Shown: piece by piece, positions 1 to 6,483 of the stretch | Layout: the number at the start of each line of letters is the position of its first letter | How positions within the stretch are numbered: position 1 is the first letter of the stretch | From: an uncultured Muribaculum sp. | GTDB taxonomy: Bacteria > Bacteroidota > Bacteroidia > Bacteroidales > Muribaculaceae | Assembly (NCBI GenBank): GCA_910589555.1 | Contig: CAJUTE010000047.1 | Coordinates: 15,019 to 21,638 of the forward strand | Direction: 5' to 3' | Length of the DNA stretch: 6,620 bases | Notes under the pieces: model-generated | Seen by the model: only the letters and a program-made list of their open reading frames with translations | Told to the model about the DNA's origin: nothing | The model's database searches: none | Translations under genes and position numbers: made by a program

Positions 1-58
1 GTTAGCCGCTCTGCAAGGCAGAGACACCCCACAACGAATCCGCAAGGATTCATCTCTT
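1..58. repeat. Two short hairpins sharing a GCAAGG core
   Basis: CTCTGC-AAG-GCAGAG (9-23) and GAATCC-GCAA-GGATTC (36-51) are perfect 6-bp hairpins with a common GCAAGG centre but different arms; the second has a GNRA-type loop. The stretch lies just outside the large inverted repeat and is probably part of the same palindromic cluster. No gene is seen here. Confidence 0.5.
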
Positions 59-244
59 GGTAGCCGGTGGCGGAGCGTCAGCGACACCACCGGAAAAATG
101 CGGTAAAAAGCAATGAATCTGAAAGATTCATCTTACAACAATTCGCTGAATGCAATTTGCCAAACATCCAAGATGATTCTTTCAGAAACATTCTACAAAA
201 CAACATCTCCCGGTGGTGTCGCTAACGCTCCGCCACCGGCTACC
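59..244. repeat. ~186-bp imperfect inverted repeat with 35-bp termini
   Basis: Positions 59-93 and 210-244 are reverse complements at 34 of 35 bases. Each end is itself partly palindromic: CCGGTGG (64-70) against CCACCGG (87-93), and the same in the right end. The inner segments 94-134 and 170-209 also align as inverted copies, about 26 of 40 positions by eye and nearly gap-free, leaving a ~35-nt centre (135-169). It contains no open gene. It resembles a paired REP (BIME) or a small MITE-like element. No target-site duplication is evident, and no transposase is present. Confidence 0.75.
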
Positions 245-355
245 GACAGATTAACCTTCCAGGTTTTTCCATCCGTCCCCAAATGACTAATCTATGCATA
301 GCATCGCGGCGACATAGCACCGCCCCACCCGAGCCTCATCGCAGCAACCATCGGG
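245..355. other. Intergenic stretch 3' of the ilvE operon
   Basis: No gene. It holds a small hairpin AACCT-TCC-AGGTT followed by T residues (254-268, oriented as a plus-strand terminator), a perfect 10-bp palindrome CTATGCATAG (292-301), and an ACCCGA/TCGGGT inverted repeat (327-332 and 351-356) that reaches into the HD gene's stop codon. Any of these, or the larger palindrome beyond, could end the ilvE transcript. None is a textbook terminator on the minus strand. Confidence 0.35.
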
Positions 356-919
356 TCAGTCGAGCGAGCGGGTGTCGCCGAAGAGCTTGTAAAGCTCGTC
401 GAAGCGGTCAAGCGAGTCGCCACCGTAGCGGGCTATCGAGTTGCGCACGCGGGTGAACGGCTTCTTCTCCATCGTGCCGCTCTTGGAGTAAAACTTGTCG
501 GCATAGCACACAAGTTTCTCAAGCATCGACACCGGGCAATAATCCTCCAGCGGCAGGTCGATATCCTGAGCTATTATATCCTCCTTCGTGATTCCGGTGC
601 CGGTGTGACGCTCGGCTACGCGCGCCCACTCCTCGGGAGCGCCCTCACGGCGCAGAATCGCCCCTCCTATCACGCCATGACGCATATATGACGCAGTGCC
701 ATGGCAATGTATTCCCGGAGCGTGAGTGTCAAAGATCCCTATGTCATGGAGCATTGCAGCCCCCTCCACCTCGGCGGGATCAAGACCGATAGCCCTCGTC
801 ATGTTGATGGCGAGGGCTAAGTCGGCTACCTGGCGGGCGTGCTTCATGTAGATGTCACGAAGCTCCGTCCCCTCAGGATAATATTTGTCGATGATGGCTT
901 GGTAATCCCTGTTAGCCAT
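356..919 (-). CDS. HD-domain metal-dependent phosphohydrolase, TIGR00295-like
   Basis: A 187-residue soluble protein with no signal peptide. It carries the HD-superfamily metal ligands in order: H27 (MKHARQV), H58-D59 (MLHDIG), H81 (RHGVIGG), H105 (ERHTG) and D141 (CYADKFY). The two extra histidines between the HD pair and the last Asp are typical of HD proteins that can hold two metals. The arrangement, including LPLEDY before the final helix, resembles the TIGR00295/HDIG family, whose substrate is unknown; phosphoester or nucleotide hydrolysis is a family-level inference. The ATG at 919-917 is chosen because it overlaps the ilvE stop as TGATG, which suggests translational coupling. A TTG one codon upstream (922) is also in frame but less likely. 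It is the last gene of the ilvE operon. Domain call is firm; substrate is unknown. Confidence 0.85.
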   Translation of the reverse strand: MANRDYQAIIDKYYPEGTELRDIYMKHARQVADLALAINMTRAIGLDPAEVEGAAMLHDIGIFDTHAPGIHCHGTASYMRHGVIGGAILRREGAPEEWARVAERHTGTGITKEDIIAQDIDLPLEDYCPVSMLEKLVCYADKFYSKSGTMEKKPFTRVRNSIARYGGDSLDRFDELYKLFGDTRSLD

Positions 920-1941
920 CAATCTATGATCGTGTTCCAGTTATGTATATCCTCCTCTTCACCGAGCTGTATGCCGCGGAGCTTGTTGTAGAGAGCGGTC
1001 ACCACAGGACCCGGCTTGCCGTCCTTGCTCACCACATACTTCACGCCGGTGTCAATATCGTCGATCTCGGCTACCGGCGAAGCCACAGCCGCCGTGCCGC
1101 ACGCTGCCGCCTCATCGATCTCGGCAAGCTCCTCAAGCGGAATGTGACGCTGCTCCACCTCGATGCCCATGTCGCGGGCAAGCTGCATGAGGCTGTTGTT
1201 GGTGATCGACGGAAGAATCGATTCCGATGCCGGGGTTATATACTTGCCACCCTTTATGGCAAAGAAATTGGCGGGACCGCACTCGTCGATATACTTCTTC
1301 TCCTTGGGATCGAGATAAAGCACCGCCGAATAGCCCAGCGAGTGAGCGCGTTCGCCCGCATCGAGGCTCGCCGCATAGTTGCCGCCCACTTTCCATCGAC
1401 CGGTGCCTTTCGGAGCCACGCGGTCAAACTCGCGCATGATGCATATGTTGGTGGGCTTGAATCCCTCCTTGAAATAGGGACCCACCGGAGTCACGAGAAT
1501 CAGGAAAAGATACTCAGTGGCAGGCTTAACACCCACCTGAGCCGACATTCCGATCTCAAGCGGACGGATGTATAGCGACGCTCCGCTGCCGTAAGGAGGC
1601 ACGAAACGCTCATTGAGCTTAACCACCTTCTTGACCATCTCGGTGAAAAGCTCCACCGGCACGGGTGCCATCATGATACCCTTAGCCGACTCGATGATGC
1701 GCTTGGCATTCTCCTCAAGGCGGAACACTCTCACCTTGCCATCCTTGCCTCGGAAAGCCTTAAGACCCTCGAAAATCTCCTGTCCGTAGTGAAGCGACGT
1801 TGCAGCGATGTGCATTGTCACAGTCTCTGAAGATGAAACCTCGATTTCACCCCATTTACCGTCACGGTAATAGCATCTCACATTATAGTCGGTGGGGATA
1901 TAGCCGAATGACAGATTACCCCAATCAAGTTCCTTTTCCAT
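919..1941 (-). CDS. ilvE: Branched-chain amino acid aminotransferase (class IV, PLP)
   Basis: Full-length, 340-residue cytosolic fold-type IV PLP enzyme. It interconverts leucine, isoleucine or valine and their 2-oxo acids using 2-oxoglutarate/glutamate (EC 2.6.1.42), the last step of branched-chain synthesis. Visible motifs are YGQEIFEGLKAF (52-63), FRLEENAKRI (73-82), YIRPLEIG (124-131), RWKVGGNYAASL (182-193) with the predicted Schiff-base lysine K184, IDECGPANFF (218-227) with the conserved Glu/Asn pair, and CGTAAVASPV (281-290), which contacts the cofactor phosphate. The longer form and these motifs fit the eukaryote-like beta subgroup common in Bacteroidetes. The ATG at 1941 follows an A/T-rich leader with no Shine-Dalgarno, usual in this phylum. 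It is first in a two-gene operon with the HD protein. No sign of decay. Confidence 0.95.
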   Translation of the reverse strand: MEKELDWGNLSFGYIPTDYNVRCYYRDGKWGEIEVSSSETVTMHIAATSLHYGQEIFEGLKAFRGKDGKVRVFRLEENAKRIIESAKGIMMAPVPVELFTEMVKKVVKLNERFVPPYGSGASLYIRPLEIGMSAQVGVKPATEYLFLILVTPVGPYFKEGFKPTNICIMREFDRVAPKGTGRWKVGGNYAASLDAGERAHSLGYSAVLYLDPKEKKYIDECGPANFFAIKGGKYITPASESILPSITNNSLMQLARDMGIEVEQRHIPLEELAEIDEAAACGTAAVASPVAEIDDIDTGVKYVVSKDGKPGPVVTALYNKLRGIQLGEEEDIHNWNTIID

Positions 1942-1969
1942 GTTATATTTAATTTTATTCTTAACTCTG

Positions 1970-2000
1970 CGAAATTACTTATAATTCCCCAATTTTCAAA
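1970..2000 (-). promoter_or_regulatory. Predicted Bacteroidetes-type promoter of ilvE operon
   Basis: On the minus strand a TTTG (2000-1997) is followed by exactly 19 nt and then TAATTTCG (1977-1970). This matches the Bacteroidetes primary-sigma consensus TTTG-N19-21-TAnnTTTG at all but one defined position. Transcription would start around 1962-1965, giving a leader of about 22 nt before the ilvE ATG. The matching elements and spacing are seen directly; activity is inferred. Confidence 0.6.
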
Positions 2001-2019
2001 AATATTTTCCGCCATGTTG

Positions 2020-2065
2020 TAACGACAACGACCATCAGCACATGCGCCGATGGTCGTTGTCGTTA
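2020..2065 (-). terminator. Long palindrome, probable 3'-end hairpin of the lipoprotein/DUF5723 transcript
   Basis: Arms 2021-2036 and 2049-2064 are perfect 16-bp reverse complements, and 2020/2065 adds one pair. The 12 bases between them are also nearly self-complementary, with only two mismatches, both A-C on the plus strand. In a minus-strand RNA these become G-U wobbles, so the stem closes to about 20 bp around a tiny loop. That favours a role in minus-strand transcripts, and the site lies 40 nt past the DUF5723 stop. No clear U-run follows directly, so intrinsic termination is not assured. It could instead block exonucleases or be a dispersed repeat. Confidence 0.5.
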
Positions 2066-2076
2066 TTATTGGTCTA

Positions 2077-2096
2077 ATTAGTCTAATGTGACTAAT
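2077..2096. repeat. Small inverted repeat with tandem GTCTAAT copies
   Basis: ATTAGTC (2077-2083) and GACTAAT (2090-2096) form a 7-bp stem with a 6-nt loop. GTCTAAT also occurs twice in direct orientation at 2072-2078 and 2081-2087. It sits between the DUF5723 stop and the 44-bp palindrome, so it may belong to the same 3'-end structure or to a dispersed intergenic repeat. Confidence 0.35.
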
Positions 2097-2104
2097 CGGG
2101 CTTA

Positions 2105-3109
2105 TCAAGCTTTTTTCTTCTTTCCTCCGAAAGTGATATTGAAGCCGAAGTTAAACGAAGCGTTCAGATTGCCAACAGGCACATACTGCGGAGTAACCTT
2201 GAATATCTGGAAGTCGGAACCAAGGAACAGGTTGATGCCCTTGGGGTGGAAGTTCACGATCCAGCCGAATGAAGAGCCGAATGTAGATACAGCGTAGTTG
2301 ACCGACGCGTCAAACCATCCCACAGGAGTCAAGTTTGCCGAGATGCGACCCTCGGTCCATGAGTAATGACCGTTGATGCGCTGAGTCAGCAAAAGACCTC
2401 CCTTGAGGAAACGCACGTAAGGCACTGTGTACATACCGCCCACGGTGATAGTGGCGCCGACACCCGACATACGGCTGCTCTTGCCGCCCACTTTGTGGAA
2501 CTCAACACTCTCCTCAAACTGATCGCCGAGGTCCTCAAGCTGCTGGTCGAGCTTCTTGTCCTCATAGTTGGGATCATTCTTGTCAAGGGCGATGTCATGG
2601 AAACCTTCAAATTTCCATGAAGCCTCGGAAGTCTTTCCTTTGTGAACATTTGACCATGACATGAAAGAAAGGTCGGTAATTGCCGCCGACAGCTCAAGGT
2701 CGGGGAGCAACTGATAAGTGGCTCCGAGGTCAAGACCCATACCGAAACCGGCAAGACCGAACTTATCATAGTCGATGTTGTCCCAGTCGATAAGCGTAGC
2801 CTCGCCGGGGTTGTCGAGATGCTTGCCTGATTCACCCTTGGTAGGCACTTTAAGACCGGAACCGCCGGCGATATTCACTTCACCGTTAGCTTTCACCTCC
2901 CACAGGTCATTGCTCAGCGTCACGTCCATGTTGCTGATACGGGCGCTCACGTTACCAACGCCGAGAAGGGCTTTCACCTTAACTCCGGCACGGAGTTTCT
3001 CATTTATCTGGCGAGAGTGTCCAAGCCCCAACTCAACTATTTCCGAAGCCTCGATACCGAGATTCTTGAAATTATAGTGGGTATGCTCTTTATTCTGACC
3101 GAGCTTCAT
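2105..3109 (-). CDS. DUF5723-type protein, C-terminal part (beta-barrel region)
   Basis: 334 residues from the ATG at 3109, although the frame is open up to 3142. There is no signal peptide, so this piece alone could not be exported. It begins FMKLGQNKE-HTHYNFKNLGIEA and contains ELGLGHSRQINEKLRAG, LLGVGNVSARI, a GLGMD-like glycine/aromatic strand pattern (FGMGLDLGATYQL) and repeated alternating polar/hydrophobic strands. It ends in strands such as ASFNFGFNITFGG, followed by a lysine-rich tail (KKKKA). This pattern fits a transmembrane beta-barrel of the DUF5723 type; function is unknown. Reinitiation is conceivable because the upstream stop lies only 16 nt before the ATG, but the product would be cytosolic and probably non-functional. 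Confidence 0.7.
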   Translation of the reverse strand: MKLGQNKEHTHYNFKNLGIEASEIVELGLGHSRQINEKLRAGVKVKALLGVGNVSARISNMDVTLSNDLWEVKANGEVNIAGGSGLKVPTKGESGKHLDNPGEATLIDWDNIDYDKFGLAGFGMGLDLGATYQLLPDLELSAAITDLSFMSWSNVHKGKTSEASWKFEGFHDIALDKNDPNYEDKKLDQQLEDLGDQFEESVEFHKVGGKSSRMSGVGATITVGGMYTVPYVRFLKGGLLLTQRINGHYSWTEGRISANLTPVGWFDASVNYAVSTFGSSFGWIVNFHPKGINLFLGSDFQIFKVTPQYVPVGNLNASFNFGFNITFGGKKKKA

Positions 3110-3125
3110 GAAAGTGAAGAGATCC

Positions 3126-3533
3126 TTAGGCAGTGCGTGAGCTCAACGTAAATGTATTATAACCGCCAAATCCACGGAAACCGAACGACAGAATCATAAG
3201 GTCAAGATTCTGGTCGATGTGGTTCACGCTCTTGAGTTTTCCCAAAAATTTGCTTGCTTTCACATCGGGGCTCATGAATGTGGTGAGCTCACCGTTCTTT
3301 GTCGGGTAAAGGAACGTGCTCAATCCCACATTGGAGGTGAGGTTGAGATTGATATTGCCGAGAGCCGGAAACGCCACATAACTGCGTTCAGGAGCGAATG
3401 CAGGGTTAAGCATGTGGCGGTAAGTATAGCCTTCAAGGAAATATCCCGTGCGCAAGGCATTCTGCGCCGATACGCTCATTACGCCGGTAAAGCCGATCAT
3501 CGCGGCTGCTATATAGGCTTTGATATGTTTCAT
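3126..3533 (-). CDS. DUF5723-type protein, N-terminal part with signal peptide
   Basis: 135 residues. A Sec signal peptide spans residues 1-23 (basic MKHIK start, hydrophobic core, VSA cleavage site before QN). The mature start shows the family-like pattern LRTGYFLEGYTYRHMLNPAF, then PALGNINLNL, a TTFMSP stretch, and FRGFGGYNTFTLSSRT, after which it stops at an out-of-frame TAA. The start at 3533 lies 26 nt after the lipoprotein stop, so both genes are probably co-transcribed. This fragment holds only about 30% of the expected protein and should not form a complete barrel. The continuation is in the next frame (2105-3142). Confidence 0.7.
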   Translation of the reverse strand: MKHIKAYIAAAMIGFTGVMSVSAQNALRTGYFLEGYTYRHMLNPAFAPERSYVAFPALGNINLNLTSNVGLSTFLYPTKNGELTTFMSPDVKASKFLGKLKSVNHIDQNLDLMILSFGFRGFGGYNTFTLSSRTA

Positions 3534-3559
3534 AGCTGAAATTACTTTTTAATTGATGG

Positions 3560-5317
3560 TTAGTTTAGATCTACTGTTAATCCACCCTTGATCGCCATAG
3601 TGATATTGGTGAACTTCATGCTCTGCTTCTCGTTAAGAGTGGCGCCGGTTGCCGGTGATGTGGCATGGAAAAGATACTCGATGCCATCAAGTCCGTCAAG
3701 GTTCTTGCCGATACCCTTAAGTTCGATTGTGAGCTTGGAAGTCGAAGGATTGGCAAGTGTGCCGCCGCCAATCTCGCCGGTGACAGTCACCTCAACAGTC
3801 TGCGAATATCCTTGCTTGAAGATGGGAGTGACCTCCGGAGTCATCTTCAGCGGAATTGTGTTCTCGGCTTCGATAGTAATCACTACAGTGCTGAAATTAT
3901 AATCCTCGAGATCCTCATCCCAACCATCGTCGCTGTCGGAATAAGTGAAACGCAAATCAGGACCGAACGACAGCGGAGCCACAACCTCATTGTCGATGTC
4001 AAACGCGTACACCTCACCAAGACGGAACTCAGCCTCACGCTGAACCACCGCCGCGCTGCACTTGATGCGGATATCATCGGGGATGGTGCGGATCACATTG
4101 GCAAGGTCGGGAACAACCACGTTGGTCCATCCGGCAACGCCTCCCAATCGGGAGATACAGATTTTGTTCAAACCGGGGTTGACAACAATGCAGTTATTGC
4201 CATCGATTCTCACCGTGCTGCCGCTCAACGGAGCATTGTCAAGATAACCGGTAAGCACAGCCTCAACAGCCACCGACACATCCGATGTATTGTTGACTGT
4301 CAGATATACACAAGGATTGGCGATGTCGAGCACGTTGCCGTCCTCACGCAAGAAGTCAGGGATGTCAGTGATCGAGAACTCGATGTCGTCGATATTGATG
4401 TCAGGATTTACAACACCCTTTGCGCTCACGATCTTTGCCGATGACACATTGGAGGTGGTGACAATCTCAAGCTTGGGAGCGGTGCCGCTCACAATGCCCG
4501 AAGCAGCGATCGACAGAGTACCCGTAGTCTTGATGCCGGCATTGAAGCTGAAGTTATGATTAGAGTCAAGACCCTGTGAGCCAAGAACGATCTTGGTTAT
4601 CTTCACGGGAAGATACAATCCTGAGGCGGTCACAACCTTGTCGGCGGTGAACACGATGGTGTGTCCGTTTCTCACCTCGCAGAAATCATTTCCGCCGGCG
4701 AGTTCAACGGTGAATGCCTGATCGAAATCAATGGTGAACCCGTTCTCTATTGTCAATTGACCGTTATAATTGGTCGTAGCGCAGCTCAATCCGAAATTGA
4801 GCGATATATCGGTCTTCACCTCAGAAACGCTCACAATCGCATGGTCAATATTGTTCTCGGCGATGTTGACCGAGTTGTCAAACGGCGCAAGACCGCGATC
4901 CCACTGGGTGTCGGCAGCGCCTTCACCGATAACCACCCTGAGCTTTCCGCCAGGAATGGAGATGCCCGAAGGGATAGTGGGGAAATTAACCGTAGCTGCG
5001 TAGCGGTTGCCACTGAGCTGGTTGAGGTTCACCTCATCGATTTTAAACGTAGAAGAGGTACGGTTGCCGTCAACACTCAGCACATAGTCGCCGTTGGCGT
5101 CAGGCTTGATCGACGAGTCATCGTCAAGATCGAGAATTTGTGACAAAGAATAGTTAGAAGTGCTGCTTGAGGGGATGGTTAGCATATTGCCACCCACACC
5201 TATAGTCATGTCGATGTCTTTATCAAGGTCATATTCATTATCTACACAACCCGAAACAACACCCACCAAAAACAAAGATGTGCCCAACATAGCAACCTCG
5301 CGAAATAATTTGTTCAT
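3560..5317 (-). CDS. Surface lipoprotein of unknown function, acidic LES-like N terminus
   Basis: 585 residues. The N terminus is a lipoprotein signal with lipobox V21-S22-G23-C24. The mature sequence begins C-VDNEYDLDKDID, an acidic stretch like the Bacteroidetes lipoprotein export signal, so surface exposure is likely. VGGNMLTIP (41-49) and LDLDDDSSI (62-70) follow, a pattern I recall from uncharacterised Bacteroidales lipoproteins. The rest is beta-rich with many Thr/Val/Ile alternations. Residues 304-345 (NPDINIDDIEF, DIPDFL, then a hydrophobic strand ending in VNNTSD) faintly resemble LEA-14/WHy-type beta-sandwich repeats, which I treat as a weak hint only. An acidic patch SDSDDGWDEDLED lies at 460-472. 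No catalytic motif is seen. It is first in the operon with the DUF5723 gene, and the two may act together at the outer membrane. Confidence 0.85.
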   Translation of the reverse strand: MNKLFREVAMLGTSLFLVGVVSGCVDNEYDLDKDIDMTIGVGGNMLTIPSSSTSNYSLSQILDLDDDSSIKPDANGDYVLSVDGNRTSSTFKIDEVNLNQLSGNRYAATVNFPTIPSGISIPGGKLRVVIGEGAADTQWDRGLAPFDNSVNIAENNIDHAIVSVSEVKTDISLNFGLSCATTNYNGQLTIENGFTIDFDQAFTVELAGGNDFCEVRNGHTIVFTADKVVTASGLYLPVKITKIVLGSQGLDSNHNFSFNAGIKTTGTLSIAASGIVSGTAPKLEIVTTSNVSSAKIVSAKGVVNPDINIDDIEFSITDIPDFLREDGNVLDIANPCVYLTVNNTSDVSVAVEAVLTGYLDNAPLSGSTVRIDGNNCIVVNPGLNKICISRLGGVAGWTNVVVPDLANVIRTIPDDIRIKCSAAVVQREAEFRLGEVYAFDIDNEVVAPLSFGPDLRFTYSDSDDGWDEDLEDYNFSTVVITIEAENTIPLKMTPEVTPIFKQGYSQTVEVTVTGEIGGGTLANPSTSKLTIELKGIGKNLDGLDGIEYLFHATSPATGATLNEKQSMKFTNITMAIKGGLTVDLN

Positions 5318-5351
5318 AGCAGTTGATTTGATTTATTAGTGTTTTCTATTG

Positions 5352-5359
5352 CAAAGTTA
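5352..5359 (-). promoter_or_regulatory. Predicted -7 element of the lipoprotein operon
   Basis: The minus strand reads TAACTTTG, a perfect match to the Bacteroidetes -7 consensus TAnnTTTG. The start of transcription would be near 5345, about 28 nt ahead of the ATG at 5317. No good TTTG is found at the -33 spacing, only AT-rich DNA. Confidence 0.5.
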
Positions 5360-5410
5360 TAAAAATATTTTAATAATACTGTAAGAGTCTTAAGTTAAAA
5401 TATAAATTAG

Positions 5411-5418
5411 TAATTTTA
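5411..5418 (+). promoter_or_regulatory. Weak candidate -7 element of apbE
   Basis: TAATTTTA matches TAnnTTTG except for the last base. It would place the transcript start near 5424, about 24 nt before the apbE ATG, which itself follows an A-rich leader. No clear -33 box is seen. Confidence 0.25.
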
Positions 5419-5447
5419 CACGCTAAATAACACTTCGAAAAAAGATC

Positions 5448-6452
5448 ATGAAAATAATATCCCAATTTACGCTTTCAATCTTGATCGCGTTGATGACAAC
5501 CGCTTGTGACTCGCAGAAACCGTTTCGCACGGTGCAAGGAATGGTGTGGAACACAATGTATCACATAACCTACGCCTCCAACGTGTCGCTCGACGACTCG
5601 ATACAGGCGGTCATGAAGCAGGTCGACAACTCCCTCTCGGTGTTCAACGACTCCTCGCTCGTGAGCCTGATAAACCGCACCGATTCCATCCCCGTCGACT
5701 CACTGTTTAAAAGAGTGTTTCTCGAATCACAGGCAATAAACCGCATAAGCTCCGGGGCATTCGACCCCACGGTAGGACCGCTTATCGAATTGTGGGGATT
5801 CGGCAAAAATAAAAAAGTCGACCACACACCATCCCAGCAAGAGATTGACTCTGTAATGGAATCGGTGGGAATCGACCGATGCGCCATCGAAGAGGGACGC
5901 ATAATCAAAAAATCGCCCTCCACAAAATTCAATTTCAGCGCGATCGCCAAAGGATACGGATGCGACATGATCGGCGACATGATGCGACGCAACGGCGTGA
6001 AGAACTACATGATCGAAATAGGCGGCGAAATTGCCCTCAGCGGAAAAAGCCCCCACGGAGGATCTTGGAGAATTATGGTCGATGCCCCTATCCAAAACAA
6101 TGACTCGGTGGTGCATGAGCAGATGGCGATCATCGAAGTGGACTCTTGCGGAATAGCCACCTCAGGCAACTACCGCAACTACCATGTCATCGACGGAACT
6201 GCAATGGGGCACTCCATCGATCCGTTCAACGGACGTCCGGCAATCACCACCATTCTTTCAGCGACTGTCATAGCTCCTCAATGCCTCACAGCCGACGCGC
6301 TTGCCACCGCCTGCATGATCATGCCTCTCGACAGCGCCATGGCTATGATTGAAAAGACACCGGGGGCAGCAGCGCTTTTTGTCACAGCCACCCACAACTC
6401 AGAGTGGGGTCTCCACACCACTTCCCGCTTCCCAACCCTGCTCAACAATTAA
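5448..6452 (+). CDS. apbE: FAD:protein FMN transferase, lipoprotein form
   Basis: Full-length (334 residues) ApbE. It transfers FMN from FAD to a threonine in exported subunits of redox complexes such as NqrB/NqrC or RnfG/RnfD, using Mg2+, on the periplasmic side of the membrane (EC 2.7.1.180). It has a lipoprotein signal with cleavage before C20 (TTAC). ApbE motifs appear in order: NTMYHITY (35-42), FNDSSLVSLIN (66-76), SGAFDPTVGPL (102-112), AIAKGYGCD (165-173), IEIGGEI (189-195), GIATSGNYRNY (235-245), HSIDPFNGRPA (255-265) and TADALATA (281-288), where D283 and T287 are the expected metal ligands. No target protein is encoded in the window, so the partner is not known from context. It is transcribed divergently from the lipoprotein operon and looks monocistronic. 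Confidence 0.95.
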   Translation: MKIISQFTLSILIALMTTACDSQKPFRTVQGMVWNTMYHITYASNVSLDDSIQAVMKQVDNSLSVFNDSSLVSLINRTDSIPVDSLFKRVFLESQAINRISSGAFDPTVGPLIELWGFGKNKKVDHTPSQQEIDSVMESVGIDRCAIEEGRIIKKSPSTKFNFSAIAKGYGCDMIGDMMRRNGVKNYMIEIGGEIALSGKSPHGGSWRIMVDAPIQNNDSVVHEQMAIIEVDSCGIATSGNYRNYHVIDGTAMGHSIDPFNGRPAITTILSATVIAPQCLTADALATACMIMPLDSAMAMIEKTPGAAALFVTATHNSEWGLHTTSRFPTLLNN

Positions 6453-6483
6453 CGCCGGTTTCAAATATGTGGATGTGGCAATG

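Larger units (their letters stand above)
2105..3533 (-). pseudogene. DUF5723-type outer-membrane protein gene, frame-disrupted
   Basis: Two adjacent reading frames together give one protein of about 470 residues, close to the length I expect for DUF5723 proteins. The upstream frame runs through TFTLSSRT and stops at 3128-3126. The downstream frame is open from 3142 and reads ALPKDLFTFMKLGQN, which continues the family pattern. Family members, as I recall them, have about five residues plus Leu between the Arg-Thr-like and Pro-x-Asp positions, whereas here only one base remains between the Thr and Pro codons. A loss of roughly 17 nt (3n+2) would explain both the shift and the missing residues. 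I see no slippery heptamer. It may be a true mutation or an assembly error. Confidence 0.65.
5318..5447. promoter_or_regulatory. Divergent AT-rich promoter region
   Basis: This 130-bp gap separates the start codons of the lipoprotein operon (minus) and apbE (plus), so both must be driven from here. Short palindromes lie inside: AAAATATTTT (5362-5371) and an odd palindrome TAAGA-G-TCTTA (5382-5392), the latter near the expected -33 position for apbE and a possible operator. Operator function is speculative. Confidence 0.5.

Noticed and set aside
1..244. CRISPR array
   Set aside because: The repeats are few, inverted rather than regularly spaced direct repeats, and there are no uniform spacers or cas genes.
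254..268. Strong terminator (AACCT-TCC-AGGTT with T residues)
   Set aside because: The stem is only 5 bp, and its T-run is on the plus strand, where no gene ends. It is kept only as a note in the intergenic entry.
917..922. TTG start for the HD protein one codon upstream
   Set aside because: The ATG at 919 overlaps the ilvE stop as TGATG, a common coupling arrangement, and is a stronger start codon.
943..1575. 210-residue plus-strand open frame antisense to ilvE
   Set aside because: ilvE on the other strand is unmistakable with all catalytic motifs. The antisense product is rich in His/Arg/Leu with no recognisable domain, as expected of a shadow frame.
3109..3145. Programmed ribosomal frameshifting in the DUF5723 gene
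   Set aside because: No slippery heptamer or obvious stimulatory structure was seen, and residues appear to be missing at the junction, which fits a deletion better than recoding.
3665..4444. 259-residue plus-strand open frame antisense to the lipoprotein gene
   Set aside because: It has no signal, motif or plausible promoter, and its composition follows the complementary codons of the intact 585-residue lipoprotein.
4661..5143. 160-residue plus-strand open frame antisense to the lipoprotein gene
   Set aside because: Same reasoning: it lies wholly inside a coherent minus-strand gene and has no recognisable features.
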